Source: a virus. Taken from it: DNA of 48,595 nt. Below the pieces are notes generated by a model. It was given only the letters and a program-made list of their open reading frames with translations, made no database searches and was not told the DNA's origin. The stretch lies in IMG/VR virus record IMGVR_UViG_3300011116_001003, positions 1 to 48,595 of that record; one strand, 5' to 3'. Below, one piece after another: positions 39,008-48,595 of the stretch (within the stretch, counting starts at the first letter, position 1; each line of letters opens with the position of its first letter). The position numbers and the translations under genes were made by a program.

Positions 39008-40270
39008 TTATGCCATCCTCTGAGCCGCCTGCGCACCCTGAATGCTGAGAAGTCCCTGCACCCACGAGATCATGCTGCGGGGGTTCTCCCGAATCGCGTT
39101 CGCCAAGGCCGTGCGTCCCTGCAACTCAAGCTCCGCCGACTGAAGCAGTCCGGTGTTGTAGATGTTGGAGGCCATGTCCCGATACTTCATCGCCATCTCA
39201 CGTCCGGACTGAAGAACCTGCTCCCACGCCATCCGAGTCTTCATGTCGTCCTGCTGCATGCCGTGGGCAGTCATGGCCGCCTGCTGCCCCATCTGGGCTC
39301 CCTGCATCTTCAGGTTTGCGTTGGCCTGCCCCATCTGAGCAATCATCTGATCCATCTCCGACGCCCGCTTTCGGTAGTCGCTGTGGATCTGAGTCACGAC
39401 CTGCTGCCGTTGAGCCGCCCCATCCATGTCCATGGCTCGACTCAGCTCCATCAGCTGGTCCTTGCTCATGGTGTTGCCGCCCTGACCCATTGCAGCGGCC
39501 TTCTGGCTTTCCGTGTTTCGCTTGAGGGCGTACGCGGCCGACGACGCATCCTCTTCCGACATGGCGTCGATGTTCTTGCGGGACTGCTTGATGCCCGCCA
39601 TCGCCTTGTCGCCTTCAGCCGTTGCCTTGCTGATGTCGCCGAGGCCTCTTGCATAGATGGCGTTCGCATCCAAAGGACGACCCGCTCGCTGCTGCATGTC
39701 CTGAGCGAACATCTGATTGACCGCATCCATCTGATTGGCACGGGCGCGAAGATCCGCAGCGGAGGCGGCAAGTCCGCCTCCAACTCGGCCTGCAGCACCA
39801 AACGCCGCATTCTGCATGATCTGACCCTGCTGCAGATTGGCTGCACGCTGCTCATCCGAGTACTGCTTCGCGAAGCCGATGTCATGCTCCAGAGCACGCC
39901 TCATCATCATGTTCTGGCCACCGGGTCCCCCTCCCATGCCGCCGGGACCACCGGCCGAGAACCCACCTCGCTGCCACTCTCCGGGCCATCCGCCCGTCGT
40001 GTCCAGCATGTTGGAGGCCATGCCCCTCATCATGTTGGCCTGACCGGCTCCCGTGATTCCGCCGCGAGCCCGCTCGGAAACGCCGACGGTGCCGTCCGGA
40101 TTCAACGAGTACGTGGCTCCGGGAGCCAACGGATTGTTGTACCCGCTGTTGTAGAAGGGATCGCGTCCTTCCGGAGTCTGCATGTTCCACTGCCCCTGAG
40201 CATTCCTCTTGAACGGAGGAGGAGGAAGTTTCTGCATCTCGTTGAGGAAGTTTCCGAAGTCGTCTTGCAT
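39008..40270 (-). CDS. Ala/Gln/Met-rich helical virion protein, 420 aa
   Basis: The N-terminal third is Pro/Gly/Asn-rich with GGPGGMGGGPGGQN encoded partly by the dispersed motif. The rest is a nearly continuous helix (QYSDEQRAANLQQGQIMQNA, AMAGIKQSRKNIDAMSEE, QMIAQMGQANANLKMQGAQM). The composition matches small internal head/ejection proteins that line the DNA channel. The family is not recognised. Confidence 0.55.
   Translation of the reverse strand: MQDDFGNFLNEMQKLPPPPFKRNAQGQWNMQTPEGRDPFYNSGYNNPLAPGATYSLNPDGTVGVSERARGGITGAGQANMMRGMASNMLDTTGGWPGEWQRGGFSAGGPGGMGGGPGGQNMMMRRALEHDIGFAKQYSDEQRAANLQQGQIMQNAAFGAAGRVGGGLAASAADLRARANQMDAVNQMFAQDMQQRAGRPLDANAIYARGLGDISKATAEGDKAMAGIKQSRKNIDAMSEEDASSAAYALKRNTESQKAAAMGQGGNTMSKDQLMELSRAMDMDGAAQRQQVVTQIHSDYRKRASEMDQMIAQMGQANANLKMQGAQMGQQAAMTAHGMQQDDMKTRMAWEQVLQSGREMAMKYRDMASNIYNTGLLQSAELELQGRTALANAIRENPRSMISWVQGLLSIQGAQAAQRMA
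39925..39937 (+). repeat. Dispersed 13-bp motif, exact copy
   Basis: Inside the 420-aa gene, read as GMGGGP on the minus strand, within a Gly-rich segment. Confidence 0.9.
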
Positions 40271-40279
40271 GGCTGCTCC

Positions 40280-40717
40280 TTACCCAAAGACCGGACGATT
40301 CCTGCCGCCGCCCCCGACGTTGAATGCGTTGCCTCGATAGGAACCCATTGTGGGTATCTTTGCCCCAATCATCGGACCCGTTCGGGGTTGAAACGGCTTC
40401 TTGTTCTTGGAGAAGACCCCAGCCGGAAGGTCGTACGTCGACGCATCCTGACCGTCTTCGAACCCCCCACGAGTCTGATGAGGAGTCTGCCTCCACTGGG
40501 AAATGGCTTCTCGGTCGCTTGCTGTGAAGCCTTCCTTGTCGAGAGGCTGTCCGGTCAGATGATCGACTCCTCGGTAGCCGCTGGGGTCTCCGGGGACGAA
40601 GGTTCCCTTCGTCGGATCCCACACCAGTCCGACCTTCTTCCTCTGAGGATCCTGTTCCTCATTGCTCAGGAAGGATGAGACCGGGTCGATCTTGAATGGA
40701 TTCCATCCCTTGTTCAT
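40280..40717 (-). CDS. Hypothetical 145-aa protein
   Basis: The ATG overlaps the stop of the nozzle-like gene (ATGA). Hydrophilic, with WNPFKIDPVSSFLSNEE at the start and RTGPMIGAKIPTMGSYRGNA near the end, and low hydrophobic content, so probably an extended connector or tail accessory. No family is recognised. Confidence 0.6.
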   Translation of the reverse strand: MNKGWNPFKIDPVSSFLSNEEQDPQRKKVGLVWDPTKGTFVPGDPSGYRGVDHLTGQPLDKEGFTASDREAISQWRQTPHQTRGGFEDGQDASTYDLPAGVFSKNKKPFQPRTGPMIGAKIPTMGSYRGNAFNVGGGGRNRPVFG

Positions 40718-43461
40718 CAGGTCACTTCTCCGGCTCGGAAGGTGCTTCGCATCGAACCGCTGACCATCACGCCGCTGAGCATGTAGTCCAGATTCGGACA
40801 GAAGATCTCAATGCCCGGCGAAAGTGTAGACCCGTCGACGCCGTACAGGCCGGAGGAGGAGTTGTTGTTGCTGCCGAAGGCAGCCGCCCACTTGGGGTTG
40901 TCCTCCAGCACAGACTGCACGAGATCTCCGTTCCTGTCGAACGTCTCCCCGTAGACGGGAGTGTCGGAGTTGCCCCGGTACACCAAACCCCTGTACCTGC
41001 AGGACGTCGGGAAGTCAATGGTGGACGTGCCCCCCACTCCCGTGAAGTGGGGCACGATGGTCTTCACGTGCTTGACGCGGAACCAGTCCTGCGTCATTCC
41101 GGTCTGAGTGCCGTCCTCCGCCTGCGGAATGATCGGTCCGCCCACCCACCTGAAGTAGACCGGACTGATGCCGACCACGTCTCCCGCCGACAACGACAGG
41201 GCAAACTCCCCATCCCCATAAAGACGAATCTCTCGAGTGGAAGAAGGTCCCGTGGTCCCCTTCTCCTTGATCATGACCTTATTGCCGATCTTCGAGCGAT
41301 CCGTCGAGTTCAGGATGTAGAGGTAGCAACCGTTGATGTCCGACGGCACCACCTTGCCTCCGGGCTCATTCACGTAGCAACTGCCGTCGATTCCGACGGT
41401 GAAGACCGAATCGCCTGAATACGGCATCAGCGTCATCTGAAGATCGGACGATCTTGATCCGGATCCCTGCGTCTTGTCTCTCGTGTAGTCCACCACCATC
41501 AGCTGCCACTTGGCGTCCGAGACGTTTGTGATGTCCGGTTGCGGGTTCTTCAGGAAGAACGCACGCTCAGTCAAAGGGTTGAGATACTGAAAGTTGCTGT
41601 CGTTGGTGAGGTTGAAGTTCTGGGGCCAAGAGCCTCGAATCACCTGCGAGAAGGTCATGTCGTAGAGCTCGGTCACGCACGCGGTCGTGAACCAAAAACA
41701 AGCCGTGTGTTCGTTCGTGGCGTTGTGGATGAACAAGGCACTGAGGACGGGATCGAACGCCACGCTCACCGAATCAAGCGTCGTGGCCCAGTCCGTGAGA
41801 ATCAGGTTGTTGAGGGAACGGACGTCGTCGAGAGCGCCCTGCGTGTCCACCGCCTTGATGCCCTTCGTCGTCACGAAGTAGATGAGCGATCCCACGGTGT
41901 CGAGGGCTCGTTCATTGATGACGCCGAATCCTTCGTGCATCTCCTGCACCTTGATGTAGTTCGACTCCTTGCGGATGTGGTACTGCCTATCTCGGCTGAA
42001 CGCGATGACGTTCGGCCCGGCCTGCCGCATCGCGATGATCTCGTTGCTCTGGATGCTCGGCACGTAGATGTTGCCGGGAGGAAAGAGCTCGGGACTCGGA
42101 TCCGTCAGGCTGCTCCAACGGAGTTCTCCCAGCCCCGTGAACGAGTCGTTCGGACGGTTCTCCGTGCTGCTGCTCGTGCTCTGGCTGCTGATGTTGCCCA
42201 CCACCATCGTGCCTTCGTACATGGTGGAGACGCCGCCCTTGGGCATCTTCTCGTCGAAGAGGGCCCTGTCCATGAAGACGTCTTGATACACCAACTGCTT
42301 GTCGTCAAGCGTGTACCAGTAGGTGACGTGCTTGGTGTTGTTCGCCATCGCGGGCGTGTTCAGCTTCGTGCAGTAATCCGCCAGCGTGATGATCCGCTCG
42401 AGGTGCATGATCGACGCGACGTACGTGCCGCCCGCCGACTGGACCTTCACGCTCCTGTAGATGTAGCACTGATCCCACTTGCTGCTGTCGTACACCAGCT
42501 CAAGCATCGCGTAGAGCGGAATGCCGTAGGTGAGCGGAGACGGAATGAAGTCAGGATCCTCCTTCGCGGCGGCCACCTTGGACAAGGCGCTTCTTCGTCC
42601 GGTCTTGCTGTCGAAGAGAACGTATCCGAACGCGTACTCTCCGGGAAGAAGCTTGCCCTGTTCCAGATCCTCCGCGACGTCCGGGTAGATCAGACCCGAT
42701 CCGCTTCCCGTGTTCGTCGTCCCATCTCGATTCTTGAGGGTGTCCCACAACGCACCCGCACCAAGATCGGGAGGCACGTTGTTCGTGAGGAAGAGCTTGC
42801 CGTAGCCGGGATAGTCCGCCCTGTCTGCGTCGTCCAACACTCCGATGAGTCCCGCCGACGCAGGACTCAAGAGCTCCGGCTGCTTGCCGGGTCCGGGCGT
42901 GATGTACGCCTGAAGCGTCCAAGGACTGCTCTGAAGACACGTGATCGAGAAGACGTCCTGATCCTCGATGAAGATGTAGATGTAGCGTCCGAAGACGCTC
43001 ACCGACATCTGCTTGCCCGTGGAGTCCTCCGTGTGCGAGACCGGAACTCCGGCCTTCACGAGAGCTCCTCGGACCCACGTCGTGTTGTGGCTGTTGTAGT
43101 AGTCGATGAACACGTCCGCGACCGTCGAGTAGGCGGTCACAAGATTCTTTCGACGAACTCGATAGACGAATCCGTAGCCGTAGCCGTCGTCTCCGATCGT
43201 GAAGTTGACGGGGAACACGTCGATGACCTTCGAGCTCTGGTCGTGGTTGGGGCTGGTGAACGAACCCTGTCCGTACTTGAACTCATGGACGGTCTTGAAG
43301 CCCGGAAAGATGTGCAGACCGCCCTCGGTCAGGCCGTCGGCTCCGATGATCTCATACGACTTGGGCGGAGTGACGCCCAGACGGGTCGTCCTCTTGTCTT
43401 CGGAGGTCTCGACCGTCGGGTATATCCAGATCGTGTCTTGGTTTCCGGGAATCGGGGGCAT
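40717..43461 (-). CDS. Tail nozzle protein (tail tubular protein B-like)
   Basis: A 914-aa, beta-rich protein with the character of podovirus nozzle or tubular protein B: repeated strand pairs and propeller-like patterns, notably the stretch GPNVIAFSRDRQYHIRKES followed by GFGVINERALDTVGS and YFVTTKGIKAV (about residues 480-560). The nozzle closes the tail and passes DNA at infection. Start taken as ATG 43461; a longer frame begins at a TTG inside the preceding gene. It is among the best markers for a podovirus-like tail here. Confidence 0.65.
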   Translation of the reverse strand: MPPIPGNQDTIWIYPTVETSEDKRTTRLGVTPPKSYEIIGADGLTEGGLHIFPGFKTVHEFKYGQGSFTSPNHDQSSKVIDVFPVNFTIGDDGYGYGFVYRVRRKNLVTAYSTVADVFIDYYNSHNTTWVRGALVKAGVPVSHTEDSTGKQMSVSVFGRYIYIFIEDQDVFSITCLQSSPWTLQAYITPGPGKQPELLSPASAGLIGVLDDADRADYPGYGKLFLTNNVPPDLGAGALWDTLKNRDGTTNTGSGSGLIYPDVAEDLEQGKLLPGEYAFGYVLFDSKTGRRSALSKVAAAKEDPDFIPSPLTYGIPLYAMLELVYDSSKWDQCYIYRSVKVQSAGGTYVASIMHLERIITLADYCTKLNTPAMANNTKHVTYWYTLDDKQLVYQDVFMDRALFDEKMPKGGVSTMYEGTMVVGNISSQSTSSSTENRPNDSFTGLGELRWSSLTDPSPELFPPGNIYVPSIQSNEIIAMRQAGPNVIAFSRDRQYHIRKESNYIKVQEMHEGFGVINERALDTVGSLIYFVTTKGIKAVDTQGALDDVRSLNNLILTDWATTLDSVSVAFDPVLSALFIHNATNEHTACFWFTTACVTELYDMTFSQVIRGSWPQNFNLTNDSNFQYLNPLTERAFFLKNPQPDITNVSDAKWQLMVVDYTRDKTQGSGSRSSDLQMTLMPYSGDSVFTVGIDGSCYVNEPGGKVVPSDINGCYLYILNSTDRSKIGNKVMIKEKGTTGPSSTREIRLYGDGEFALSLSAGDVVGISPVYFRWVGGPIIPQAEDGTQTGMTQDWFRVKHVKTIVPHFTGVGGTSTIDFPTSCRYRGLVYRGNSDTPVYGETFDRNGDLVQSVLEDNPKWAAAFGSNNNSSSGLYGVDGSTLSPGIEIFCPNLDYMLSGVMVSGSMRSTFRAGEVT

Positions 43462-44350
43462 GCCAGATTCTAGCAGCAGCGGCGGCGTGTCTTCGCTTGA
43501 CTTCCTCGGCGACGGTCCACGGATCAATCCCGGCCATGCTGAAGCATCCGTGGTCGCACCACTTCCGGTAGCCCTTGTCGAATTGGAAATCGCAGTTCGT
43601 GCATGGGACGTCCGGATTGATCACGAAATGCGTGTCCGGAAGATGCGATCCGTACCTTCTGAAGGACGTCGGGCCCGAAATCACGACGCAAGTGGTGCCC
43701 ACCGACCCCGCCACGTGCATGGGTCCGCTCTCATTCGTCAGAACCACGTCGGCCCCCCACACCAACGACATCATCACGTCCTTGGAGAAGCCCCAGATCG
43801 ACGTCGGATACAGGCTGCTGGTCTTGGATTCCTGCGAAAACACCGCACAGACGTCGTACCCGGCATCCGACAGCAGGTAGGACGTCCTCACGAAGTGCGG
43901 AACAGGCCAATTCCTGCAGATCCAAGCGGGCTGGCTCACCTCCGGGAACACCAAGACAAGGGGTTTACCGGAACACCGTGTCCCCCTCCCATCCAGCAGA
44001 CGGAGGGCTTCGTTGTGGGCCTTCTCCTCGGGCATGAAGGGCGGACATTCGATCCCGAGACCGTCGTGGGCGTCCACTCCGGCGTAGTTCTTCAGCCAAG
44101 ACTCCACCCAAGACAGGGTGTCCGTCCCCTTCGGCGGCTCCACGGCCATGGCTCCCGGCTGTCCGGGGGGCAGAAGCCACGACACAGGAATTCCGAACCG
44201 CAGATAGACGTGCGGATTGTACTTCGGGATGATGTGGAGGGGGACTCCTCGTCTCCTCGCGTTCCAGAGAACCCAGCAGTAGACGATGGTGTCTCCGATT
44301 CCGGCCGCGACCGGATCAATCACGAGAGTTGCTGAAGCCGGGTCGCTCAC
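43352..44350 (-). CDS. GT9-family glycosyltransferase (heptosyltransferase-like)
   Basis: Start GTG at 44350 with GGAG 7 nt upstream. The N-terminal GIGDTIVYCWVLWNARRRG is the GT-B glycine loop and first helix. Near the C-terminal third, VLTNESGPMHVAGSVGTTCV and VISGPTSFRRYG form the nucleotide-sugar-binding signature of GT9. A Cys-containing CTNCDF...CDHGCF patch follows. GT9 enzymes add heptose or similar sugars. In a tail module it may glycosylate virion proteins or alter host surface sugars. The last about 35 residues overlap the nozzle gene and look overprinted. It contains one dispersed motif. Confidence 0.82.
   Translation of the reverse strand: MSDPASATLVIDPVAAGIGDTIVYCWVLWNARRRGVPLHIIPKYNPHVYLRFGIPVSWLLPPGQPGAMAVEPPKGTDTLSWVESWLKNYAGVDAHDGLGIECPPFMPEEKAHNEALRLLDGRGTRCSGKPLVLVFPEVSQPAWICRNWPVPHFVRTSYLLSDAGYDVCAVFSQESKTSSLYPTSIWGFSKDVMMSLVWGADVVLTNESGPMHVAGSVGTTCVVISGPTSFRRYGSHLPDTHFVINPDVPCTNCDFQFDKGYRKWCDHGCFSMAGIDPWTVAEEVKRRHAAAAARIWHAPDSRKPRHDLDIPDGRDLRRQEDDPSGRHSAQVV
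43980..43992 (+). repeat. Dispersed 13-bp motif, exact copy
   Basis: Inside the glycosyltransferase gene, read as LDGRGTR on the minus strand. Confidence 0.9.
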
Positions 44351-44969
44351 GAGGGCACTCCAAGAAGGGATAGTCGAGCTTGGTGTAGGAGCCTTCCGGC
44401 CCATCAAGGTACGCCATGGACCGATCTCCGCATCCGCAGGCGTTGCAGTAGTGGGACCCCGAAGGAGACTTGGTGAGAGACGGGCATGGGGATTTCTCCT
44501 CATTTCCGAAGCAGCTCTCGATTCTCTTGTTCTTGACCGTCAGCTCCACCCTCTTGTTCATGATGCCGCGACTCATGGCGGACCTCACGAAGGACTCGGC
44601 CATGTCCCAAGACGACTTGACCTTCTCCCACTTGGTCTTCTTGTTGATCGCGAAGTCGAACTCCGGGTTCTCGCGAACCGCCGTGTTCTCCTCTTTGTTG
44701 AGGTGTTGGGTCGTCATGACCTTGATGATCTCGGGCGGAGCCTTCATCAGGTTCTCGACCTTCCTGTAGTGGTCGACGATCTGCTTGATCTTCTCGTTGC
44801 GGTAGGCGATGGCGGCCGAACTGTCGTTGGTTCCGCACGCTTGACAGGCTTCGCAGATCTTCGGGTCCAGCTTGTTGGACCAACCCACGTTGGCGTCAAT
44901 GTCCCTGCAGGTCCCTCTTTGGGTCCACAAACTACATTCAATTTTCACAAGAGGATTGATCTCTTTCAT
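44316..44969 (-). CDS. Hypothetical 217-aa Cys-rich protein upstream of GT9
   Basis: Start at 44969 (MKEINPLV), 8 nt after the preceding stop. It has Cys clusters CEACQACG (about residues 38-45) and YCNACGCG (about 175-182), likely zinc-binding, with a helical middle (EKIKQIVDHYRKVENLM). It ends DYPFLECPRERPG. The stop region overlaps the GT9 start. Pairing with a glycosyltransferase suggests a partner or target-recognition role, which is inference. Confidence 0.65.
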   Translation of the reverse strand: MKEINPLVKIECSLWTQRGTCRDIDANVGWSNKLDPKICEACQACGTNDSSAAIAYRNEKIKQIVDHYRKVENLMKAPPEIIKVMTTQHLNKEENTAVRENPEFDFAINKKTKWEKVKSSWDMAESFVRSAMSRGIMNKRVELTVKNKRIESCFGNEEKSPCPSLTKSPSGSHYCNACGCGDRSMAYLDGPEGSYTKLDYPFLECPRERPGFSNSRD

Positions 44970-44977
44970 GCAGGATC

Positions 44978-45826
<849 letters not shown>

Positions 45827-45827
45827 G

Positions 45828-46937
45828 TCACGATCCGATCACGAAGCCTCCGGCGGATTCCTGACGCTGCAGGGCCCCCATGTCGAGGTAAAGAGGTTGA
45901 GCCGCAGCCTTGCCGGGGGCCGAGCTGAGAAGGTTGAAGTTGCTGTTGGTGTTGTCCACGTAGTCTGAGGACGCTCCGCTTCCGCTCGTCACGTGATTGA
46001 GAATGGACGCGAGCAGGGAATTGGACGTGCCGCTCAGGTTCACGGCTCCGCTCGTGTTGTCTCGAGTCCTGTTGTACGCCGCGAATACGGCGTTGGTGGT
46101 GGCTACGGGGTCGATTCCGTAGGCCGCAAGATCCGTGATGTGGTTGTTGACGATGGTGTTTCGGAACGTGTTGCCGCTCGTCACGTAGACGCCGCTTCCG
46201 GTGGCTCCGGAGTAGGGCTTCGCGATCGTCGTGTTCATGACCAGCCAAGGCCCGGACACGATCTCCACGCCACGAGTCTTGCAGTTGCTCACGACGCAAA
46301 ATGCGATCACGCCGGTTCCGGTGGTCGTCGCCACGTAGAACCCGGACCCTACCCCTCCGTCTGCTCTGCATCCGATTGCGATGAACCCTTGAGTGTCCTG
46401 CGTTCCGATGGCCGCTCGAGTCGACGCTCCGGTGGCGTACGCATCGCAGCCGTAGGCCAGTGTTCTCTGTCCGAGATACATCGCAATGGACGTGGTTGTG
46501 CCCGAGTTTGTCACCTTGCAGTTGTACACGACGCAGTCGTTGGCCGTGACGAATCCGTTTCCGTTGAAGTTGATTCGGATGTCGAGGTTCATGAAGTTGT
46601 TGAAGTTCGAGCTGGTCAGGCGCGTTCCCGCCGTTCCGCTGAAATCCAACACCGGAAAGTTGGTGGTATTCAACGTCCCGTTCGCGTTGTTCCTCGAGAT
46701 GACGTCCAGATCTCCGGGGCTCGTGTTGTATCCTCGCCACACGATGGGTCCGGTGGAGGTGCCGACACCGGCTGCCTGAGTCGTCGAAATGGTGTACGTG
46801 CCGCTCTTGATGTTGATGCGGTCTCCGGCCACGGCGTTCGTGAAGGCCGTGGTGATGCTCATCGGCGTACCGATGTTGGTGCTTCCGGCGTACGTGCCGG
46901 AGCCCGTCGTCGTCACGTATCTCTCCGTGAGGGCCAT
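45828..46937 (-). CDS. Parallel beta-helix tailspike-like protein
   Basis: A 369-aa protein made of short repeating strands rich in Asn, Thr, Gly and Val (FPVLDFSGTAG, NLDIRINFNGNGFV, DCVVYNCKVTNSG, FIAIGCRADGGVG, NTIVNNHITDLAAYG), the pattern of right-handed parallel beta-helices (pectate lyase/Pel-like fold). It ends ALYLDMGALQR-like (LYLDMGALQRQES), a motif seen at the end of such proteins. It may bind or cut a surface polysaccharide. The N-terminus contains AFTNAVAGDRINIKSGTYTI, a typical first coil. Confidence 0.75.
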   Translation of the reverse strand: MALTERYVTTTGSGTYAGSTNIGTPMSITTAFTNAVAGDRINIKSGTYTISTTQAAGVGTSTGPIVWRGYNTSPGDLDVISRNNANGTLNTTNFPVLDFSGTAGTRLTSSNFNNFMNLDIRINFNGNGFVTANDCVVYNCKVTNSGTTTSIAMYLGQRTLAYGCDAYATGASTRAAIGTQDTQGFIAIGCRADGGVGSGFYVATTTGTGVIAFCVVSNCKTRGVEIVSGPWLVMNTTIAKPYSGATGSGVYVTSGNTFRNTIVNNHITDLAAYGIDPVATTNAVFAAYNRTRDNTSGAVNLSGTSNSLLASILNHVTSGSGASSDYVDNTNSNFNLLSSAPGKAAAQPLYLDMGALQRQESAGGFVIGS

Positions 46938-46946
46938 TCAGCCTCC

Positions 46947-47252
46947 TTAGATCTGTCGAACGCAGGGCTTCGAGATGATCGCGGCGTTCAAGGGGTTGGA
47001 TTCGAGAGCCGTCTGCAGCCCGTGCAGCAGCGTCATCACGGCCGTGATGTCCTGTCCGGTGAGGATGGAGATGCCTTCCGACGCACGCCCGTCCTGAAGC
47101 ACGGATGAGTCGTCGGGGATCACGGACTGGATCTGGGCTTCCCACTGCAGAATCGCGGAATCGCCCTTGACCTTGAGGTCCCGAACCGCTTCACAGAGGG
47201 GACGAACGCACTCGTTGACGAACTTGATGGCTTGGGGGTTGGTGATGTCCAT
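46947..47252 (-). CDS. Hypothetical 101-aa virion-associated protein
   Basis: Starts MDITNPQAIKFVNECVRPLC and is helical (LCEAVRDLKVKGDSAILQWE, VMTLLHGLQTALESN). It lies between the tail fibre-like and beta-helix genes with tight spacing. The function is unknown; probably a small tail or baseplate component. Confidence 0.6.
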   Translation of the reverse strand: MDITNPQAIKFVNECVRPLCEAVRDLKVKGDSAILQWEAQIQSVIPDDSSVLQDGRASEGISILTGQDITAVMTLLHGLQTALESNPLNAAIISKPCVRQI

Positions 47253-47259
47253 GTGTTTC

Positions 47260-48588
47260 TCACTTGTACTCGACGTTGCCGATGACCGTGTTGGCGGACA
47301 ACGCCGTCATGTCCTGATCCGCGATGCTTCCCGTGACTCGAATGCCGATGCCCGTGCTGAAGGCCACGCCGTTGGTCCAGCTCTTCACGAATCCGGCTCC
47401 GCTCGTGTTTCCCGGCACCATGAATCGAAGGATGATGTTGGCGTCATCCAAGGCACCGGGGGCTCCCGTCTGGTTGTAGAGTCGAACGTAGACCGGATTG
47501 GCGGAGTTGTTGAAGAACTCCATGCTGTAGACCTGACCGGCGGATCCCTTGATTTGGGCACTCTGCAGCGCCGCCGTCGACAGGAAGCTGTAGGTCGAAA
47601 GTCCGCCCGAGGTGATCGGAAGAAGTCCCGTGTTCCACGTGCCGGACTGCGTGACCGCACCAATCACGTTGGAGCCGGTCGCAAGAGCCGGAAGCGATGC
47701 CAGACTCACGGGCTGAGTCGCTTGCCAGAAGGTTCCCGTGACGGCCTGGGTCGCCGGGAAGTTGCTGACGGAGACCGTGCCCGTGACGTCAGTCGCCAGA
47801 GCTCCGCTGGGATTCACCTTCACGTCGACGTACCCGCCGCCGCCGCCCGTCGTCTTGCCGAAGATCAGAGACCTCGTGACGGACGCCTGCGTCTCGTCGC
47901 TGAGCGCGTTCGTCAGACGGTACTGGGAGGCTTGAGCCGCACTCGCCTTCAGGACGGACTGGAGCTTGAAGACGGTCTGGGCCGAACTCGTGTTCGTGTA
48001 CACGACTCGAAAGTACCTGAACTCCAACGCGAACGAGTATCCGATGCCGCTGGAGCCGCCCGCGTACGTGTAGTAGTGGTTGTGGTGGACCGTCACGCCG
48101 TCGTAGGAAAACTGGATGTTGAGGCCGTCGGTGGCCGACGCCTTGTCGGAGTACACGCCGATCTGCACCGAATTCCAGTTGGTGATCTCCTTCCACGTGC
48201 CCGTGAAGACGCCGCCGCTTCCGAGCGTCGTGGTCGTGGAGTTGCCGGAATCCAACGCTCCGTCCATCTGCAGCACTTCGACGGGGATGCCGCCGCTCGC
48301 CGCCAACGCGGGGATCTTGCCGTTCAGCGACGAAAGCGTCGTCTCCGTGGCCGCACCGGATGGGAGGGGGACCGTGCCCGTCACTCCCACGTTCCAGCTT
48401 CCGGTCTGGGCCGCTTGCACCGCGAAGGTGCCCGAGTTCGTGACTGAGACCGTTCCCGAGACGGCGGTCACGTTCACAACGTTCGTGACCTCGTCCACGT
48501 TGTGGTGAGGTGTGTGGACGCCGCCGGTCTCGGTCGTCTTCACGATCTTCGTCGCACCAACCGAATCGAGGATGTTGATGTTCGCCAT
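47260..48588 (-). CDS. Tail fibre/receptor-binding-like protein, 442 aa
   Basis: First gene of the visible right-hand virion block. The N-terminal 120 residues repeat Val/Thr/Ser-Gly strands (VNVTAVSGTVSVTNSGTFAV, GSWNVGVTGTV). A region about 130-220 resembles a carbohydrate-binding beta-sandwich (FTGTWKEITNWNSVQIGVYS, FEFRYFRVVY-like). The C-terminal domain is beta-rich (VYSMEFFNNSANPVYVRLYN). This is typical of phage fibre or adhesin-like proteins. The upstream operon lies beyond the window edge. Confidence 0.6.
   Translation of the reverse strand: MANINILDSVGATKIVKTTETGGVHTPHHNVDEVTNVVNVTAVSGTVSVTNSGTFAVQAAQTGSWNVGVTGTVPLPSGAATETTLSSLNGKIPALAASGGIPVEVLQMDGALDSGNSTTTTLGSGGVFTGTWKEITNWNSVQIGVYSDKASATDGLNIQFSYDGVTVHHNHYYTYAGGSSGIGYSFALEFRYFRVVYTNTSSAQTVFKLQSVLKASAAQASQYRLTNALSDETQASVTRSLIFGKTTGGGGGYVDVKVNPSGALATDVTGTVSVSNFPATQAVTGTFWQATQPVSLASLPALATGSNVIGAVTQSGTWNTGLLPITSGGLSTYSFLSTAALQSAQIKGSAGQVYSMEFFNNSANPVYVRLYNQTGAPGALDDANIILRFMVPGNTSGAGFVKSWTNGVAFSTGIGIRVTGSIADQDMTALSANTVIGNVEYK
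48360..48372 (-). repeat. Dispersed 13-bp motif, exact copy
   Basis: Inside the tail fibre-like gene, read as TVPLPS on the minus strand. Confidence 0.9.
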
Positions 48589-48595
48589 GTCAGAA

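Noticed and set aside
38543-40678. 711-aa plus-strand ORF across virion genes
   Set aside because: Arg/His/Leu-rich antisense shadow of two consistent minus-strand genes.
41539-43473. 644-aa plus-strand ORF opposite the nozzle-like gene
   Set aside because: Arg/Val/Glu-rich shadow without motifs.

Overview
This GC-rich window looks like most of a tailed-phage genome, probably podovirus-like. It has a terminase large subunit, portal, scaffold-like protein, a nozzle-type tail protein, several very large internal-virion-type proteins, and a compact phage replication/recombination set. I recognise no rRNA, tRNA, CRISPR array, integrase or classical repressor. The scaffold gene is cut by the left edge, and no major capsid protein or endolysin was recognised, so the phage is probably larger than the window. 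The host cannot be named from the sequence.

Layout: three transcription blocks. (1) Positions 1-6833, minus strand, packaging/head: 238-aa protein, 196-aa winged-helix-like protein, candidate small terminase, 149-aa protein, TerL, 94-aa protein, portal, scaffold (partial). (2) Positions 6864-26870, plus strand, early/replication: SF3 primase-helicase; an AT-rich, hairpin-rich non-coding region that is a candidate origin; many small accessory genes separated by intrinsic terminators (DUF4326-like, DUF5856-like, zinc-binding proteins, a 13-residue micro-ORF); a family-4-like uracil-DNA glycosylase; a family A DNA polymerase whose ORF carries an inserted membrane-protein gene; an ERCC4 nuclease; an overlapping lipoprotein/spanin-like cassette; and a recombination set (PD-(D/E)XK nuclease, Sak4-like ATPase, ssDNA-binding-like protein). 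(3) Positions 26910-48588, minus strand, virion: tail/receptor proteins at the right, a beta-helix tailspike-like protein, a cysteine-rich protein, a GT9 glycosyltransferase, a nozzle-like protein, a run of helical internal-virion-type proteins including 1025 and 1287 aa, and three tiny very basic proteins next to the convergent junction. Genes are tightly packed, with many ATGA/GTGA/TTGA stop-start overlaps.

The most striking signal is not a gene. An asymmetric 13-bp motif, GTCCCCCTCCCAT, occurs 15 times exactly and 5 more times with one mismatch, across all three blocks, in both orientations, between genes and inside genes. The in-gene copies lie in five of the six possible reading frames, encoding VPLP, MGGG, DGRGT, WEGD or SPS, so conservation must act on DNA or RNA rather than protein. 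It resembles, in organisation only, the dispersed stoperators or start-associated repeats of actinobacteriophages. One copy lies at the junction where a foreign-looking membrane gene sits inside the DNA polymerase ORF, and two copies run into start codons.
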